A DNA stretch of 8,858 nucleotides from Bacteroidota bacterium (lineage in GTDB: Bacteria; Bacteroidota; Bacteroidia; Chitinophagales; Chitinophagaceae), in NCBI GenBank assembly GCA_028877005.1, contig JAGWPI010000061.1, forward strand, positions 1 to 8,858, given 5' to 3'. Positions 6,694 through 8,858 of this stretch are shown piece after piece (the first letter of the stretch is position 1; each line of letters begins with the position of its first letter). The notes under the pieces are model-generated. The model saw only the letters and a program-made list of their open reading frames with translations, did no database searches and had not been told where the DNA came from. A program made the translations under genes and the position numbers.

Positions 6694-8754
6694 ATGAAAT
6701 ATGTTTACGCTTTACTTGCTGCAAGTATTACCATTGCATTAATTGTTGTGCTTAACATTCAGCTGCCTGTAGGCAATTCAAAAACACCAAGGCTAGGTTT
6801 TTTCTTGTCTCCTCAGCAGGGCTTTTGGCAAAATGCCGAATCTACCAATACCGATTTTGGCGGTGAGATGGTGTTAAAAGGTTTAAAAGGAAAAGCAGAT
6901 GTATATTTTGATAATCGTTTAGTGCCACATATTTATGCCGAAAATGATGCGGATGCTTATTTTTTGCAAGGCTATTTACATGCAAAGTTTCGCTTATTTC
7001 AAATGGAGTTTGAAACCAATGTAGCAGGTGGCCGATTAAGTGAGTTTATTGGAAAAGATGGCTTGGCCATTGACAAGTATTTCAGAAGATTAGGTATGGT
7101 GTATGCTGCTGAAAATTCCTTAAAAGTTATGGAAGCCGATTCTGCTGTAAAATCTGCGATGGATGCCTATACCGCAGGTGTTAATGCTTATATTCATCAG
7201 TTAAAACCCAATCAAATTCCTTTAGAATTCAAATTATTAAACGTTCAACCGGAGCCATGGACAAACCTTCGTTCGGCTTTGTTTTTAAAGTTTATGTCGT
7301 ATGATTTAACCGGGCAAGGAGATGATGATTTGTTAATGACCAATACAAAAAATTTGTTAGGTTATCATTTATTTCAGCAATTGTTTCCCGACAGAGCCGA
7401 TTCTTTAGACCCAATTTTGCCCATAGGTACTAAGTTTGAAAAACCATCAATTATTCCCAGAATTCCTTTAAATGTTGATTCTGTTTATTATGGCATTTCC
7501 GGTGGAAACACCGCCGCTATTCCACCCATTATTCCCAACAAAAACAATGGCAGTAACAATTGGGCAGTAAGTGGCAGTAAAACCAAAAGCGGAAGACCAA
7601 TATTATGCAACGACCCACATTTGGGATTAAATTTACCTTCACTTTGGTATGAAATTCAAATAAATACTCCTACTCAAAATACCTATGGTGCCACTTTTCC
7701 GGGTGCCCCTTGTGTTATTATTGGCTTTAACGACAGTTGTGCTTGGGGTGTAACAAATGCAGGAAGAGATGTAAAAGATTTTTATGAAATGAAGTTTAAA
7801 GATAGTACCATGCAGGAGTATTGGTATAATAATGAATGGAAGAGAGCTGAATTAAGAAAAGAGGTGATTAAAGTAAAAGATGGACCAGAAGATGTTGAAA
7901 CTTTGGCCATGACTATTTTTGGTCCGGTTATGTATGATAAAAATTATCAAAGCAAAAATAAAGATGGTCATTACTATGCAGTAAGATGGAAAGCGCATGA
8001 TGGTAGCAATGAATTGGCTACATTTTATCATTTAAATCGTGCAAAAAATTATAGCGATTATAGTAACGCCATCAATTATTTTGAGTGCCCCGGACAAAAC
8101 TTTGCATTTGCCTGTAAAAACGGCGATATTGCTATTAAGCAACAAGGTGCATTTATAGCTAAGTGGAAACACCAAGGAGAATTTGTTATGCCGGGAACTG
8201 ATAGTACTTATATGTGGCAAGGAGTAATCCCTTCTAAAGAAAATCCACTAATGTATAATCCATCACGTGGTTTTGTAAGTAGTGCTAATCAAATGGCGGT
8301 TGATACTACTTATCCCTATTATTTAGGTAGGTCCGGTAATTTTCCCATTTACCGTGGTATTATCATTAACCGTTTGCTAGCAGGAATGAATAATATTACA
8401 CCGGAAGATATGATGAAAATGCAAACCAACAATTACAATGTATTTGCTGAAATGGCCCGGCCGGCTTTATTTAAATATTTAGACGAATCTAAACTTTCTC
8501 CGGTAGAAAAAAGATACATGGATAAGTTAAAAGATTGGAATTTGGTGAGTGATGTAGATGCTACTGCCCCAACTATTTTTGAATGTTTTTGGGATAGTGT
8601 ATTTGTAGATACCTATGCAGATGAATTGAACAGTACCGGATTACCATACATGTGGCCCGAACAATCTACTTTGGTTGAAGCCATGATAAAAGATACCAAT
8701 TACATTTTTGCGGATGATATTAGAACCAAAGAAGTAAAAGAAAACATGCAATAA
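6694..8754 (+). CDS. Penicillin acylase family (S45) Ntn-hydrolase, C-terminally truncated
   Basis: Members of this family are exported amidases made as precursors that cut themselves into alpha and beta chains. Residues 4-22 form a hydrophobic signal or membrane anchor. The alpha region has VPHIYAENDADAYFLQGY (78-95), FRLFQM (99-104) and AGGRLSEFIG (111-120). Autocleavage should fall between Gly286 and Ser287, freeing Ser287 in SNNWAVSGSKT as the nucleophile. Asn532 in SANQ and Arg554 in YRG sit at beta positions 246 and 268, a constant +5 from Asn241 and Arg263 of E. coli penicillin G acylase. The protein has 686 residues, whereas Bacteroidota relatives are usually near 800. The C-terminal part with the WGK, GGG and HGPSWR blocks is absent, and no frame of the following 104 bases supplies it. 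ATG 6694 is preferred over an in-frame TTG at 6688 because it leads directly into a Lys-containing signal start. It may be non-functional. The natural substrate is unknown and need not be a beta-lactam. Confidence 0.88.
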   Translation: MKYVYALLAASITIALIVVLNIQLPVGNSKTPRLGFFLSPQQGFWQNAESTNTDFGGEMVLKGLKGKADVYFDNRLVPHIYAENDADAYFLQGYLHAKFRLFQMEFETNVAGGRLSEFIGKDGLAIDKYFRRLGMVYAAENSLKVMEADSAVKSAMDAYTAGVNAYIHQLKPNQIPLEFKLLNVQPEPWTNLRSALFLKFMSYDLTGQGDDDLLMTNTKNLLGYHLFQQLFPDRADSLDPILPIGTKFEKPSIIPRIPLNVDSVYYGISGGNTAAIPPIIPNKNNGSNNWAVSGSKTKSGRPILCNDPHLGLNLPSLWYEIQINTPTQNTYGATFPGAPCVIIGFNDSCAWGVTNAGRDVKDFYEMKFKDSTMQEYWYNNEWKRAELRKEVIKVKDGPEDVETLAMTIFGPVMYDKNYQSKNKDGHYYAVRWKAHDGSNELATFYHLNRAKNYSDYSNAINYFECPGQNFAFACKNGDIAIKQQGAFIAKWKHQGEFVMPGTDSTYMWQGVIPSKENPLMYNPSRGFVSSANQMAVDTTYPYYLGRSGNFPIYRGIIINRLLAGMNNITPEDMMKMQTNNYNVFAEMARPALFKYLDESKLSPVEKRYMDKLKDWNLVSDVDATAPTIFECFWDSVFVDTYADELNSTGLPYMWPEQSTLVEAMIKDTNYIFADDIRTKEVKENMQ

Positions 8755-8796
8755 TAATTAGAAATGTTTTTCTCAATAATTTATCGTTGTTTGTTT

Positions 8797-8806
8797 TAAT
8801 TTTTTG
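8797..8806 (+). promoter_or_regulatory. Possible -7 promoter element for a downstream gene
   Basis: TAATTTTTTG followed by CAAC resembles the TAnnTTTG element but is two bases longer, so it is only a near match. It lies 23 bases before an ATG at 8830. The motif resembles the other start-proximal elements in this window, which is the main reason to list it. Confidence 0.25.
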
Positions 8807-8829
8807 CAACAGAGCAATTAAGACAACAA

Positions 8830-8858
8830 ATGGAAACACAAGAAATAAAAACCCATAA
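8830..8858 (+). CDS. Possible start of a downstream gene (partial)
   Basis: An ATG at 8830 opens METQEIKTH and runs off the right edge after nine full codons. The hydrophilic start, the A-rich leader and the promoter-like TTTTTTGCAAC upstream make a gene start plausible. Nine codons cannot identify it. A competing hydrophobic reading on the minus strand covers the same bases, so at most one of the two is likely to be real. Confidence 0.3.

Noticed and set aside
8745..8858. Frameshift, programmed or by sequencing error, restoring the acylase C-terminus
   Set aside because: The three + frames after 8745 contain none of the expected WGK, GGG or HGPSWR blocks. There is also no slippery heptamer with a following structure at the stop.

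Overview
This window reads as a stretch of ordinary chromosome from a low-GC member of the Bacteroidota, most likely Chitinophagaceae or a close relative. That placement is inference. It rests on AT-rich coding sequence, the lack of clear Shine-Dalgarno sites, several copies of the Bacteroidota -7 promoter element TAnnTTTG just upstream of starts, a GSCFA-family gene, and the style of the MetK, RlmB and BioF proteins. No mobile element, CRISPR array, tRNA or rRNA is visible, and no defence or other novel multi-gene system could be recognised.

Layout. Positions 2-58 hold the last codons of an upstream gene. A good Bacteroidota promoter then drives metK (S-adenosylmethionine synthetase), which ends in a textbook intrinsic terminator near 1429-1460. 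Four genes follow on the + strand with gaps of 9 to 28 bases: a Nudix hydrolase of the ADP-ribose pyrophosphatase type, rlmB (23S rRNA 2'-O-methyltransferase), a hydroxymethylglutaryl-CoA lyase and a GSCFA-domain protein of unknown function. They could be one transcript, although rlmB also has its own promoter-like element. The GSCFA gene converges on miaE (minus strand, tRNA hydroxylase), and their two stop codons share a TTAA tetranucleotide inside an AT-rich inverted repeat. miaE and a bioF-like gene are divergent from a 92-bp region with one -7 element for each direction. After a 136-bp spacer comes a penicillin-acylase-family (Ntn-hydrolase) gene. It keeps its signal anchor and active-site residues but stops about 110 residues before the usual end of the family. 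The last 104 bases are a spacer and perhaps the start of another gene.

Functional links are loose. MetK makes the SAM used by RlmB, by the MiaB step that prepares the tRNA substrate of MiaE, and by the BioA step after BioF in biotin synthesis. The HMG-CoA lyase points to leucine catabolism, and MiaE, an O2-dependent diiron enzyme, points to growth with oxygen. The most notable points are the truncated acylase, the compact convergent 3' ends, and promoter elements lying almost on top of start codons.
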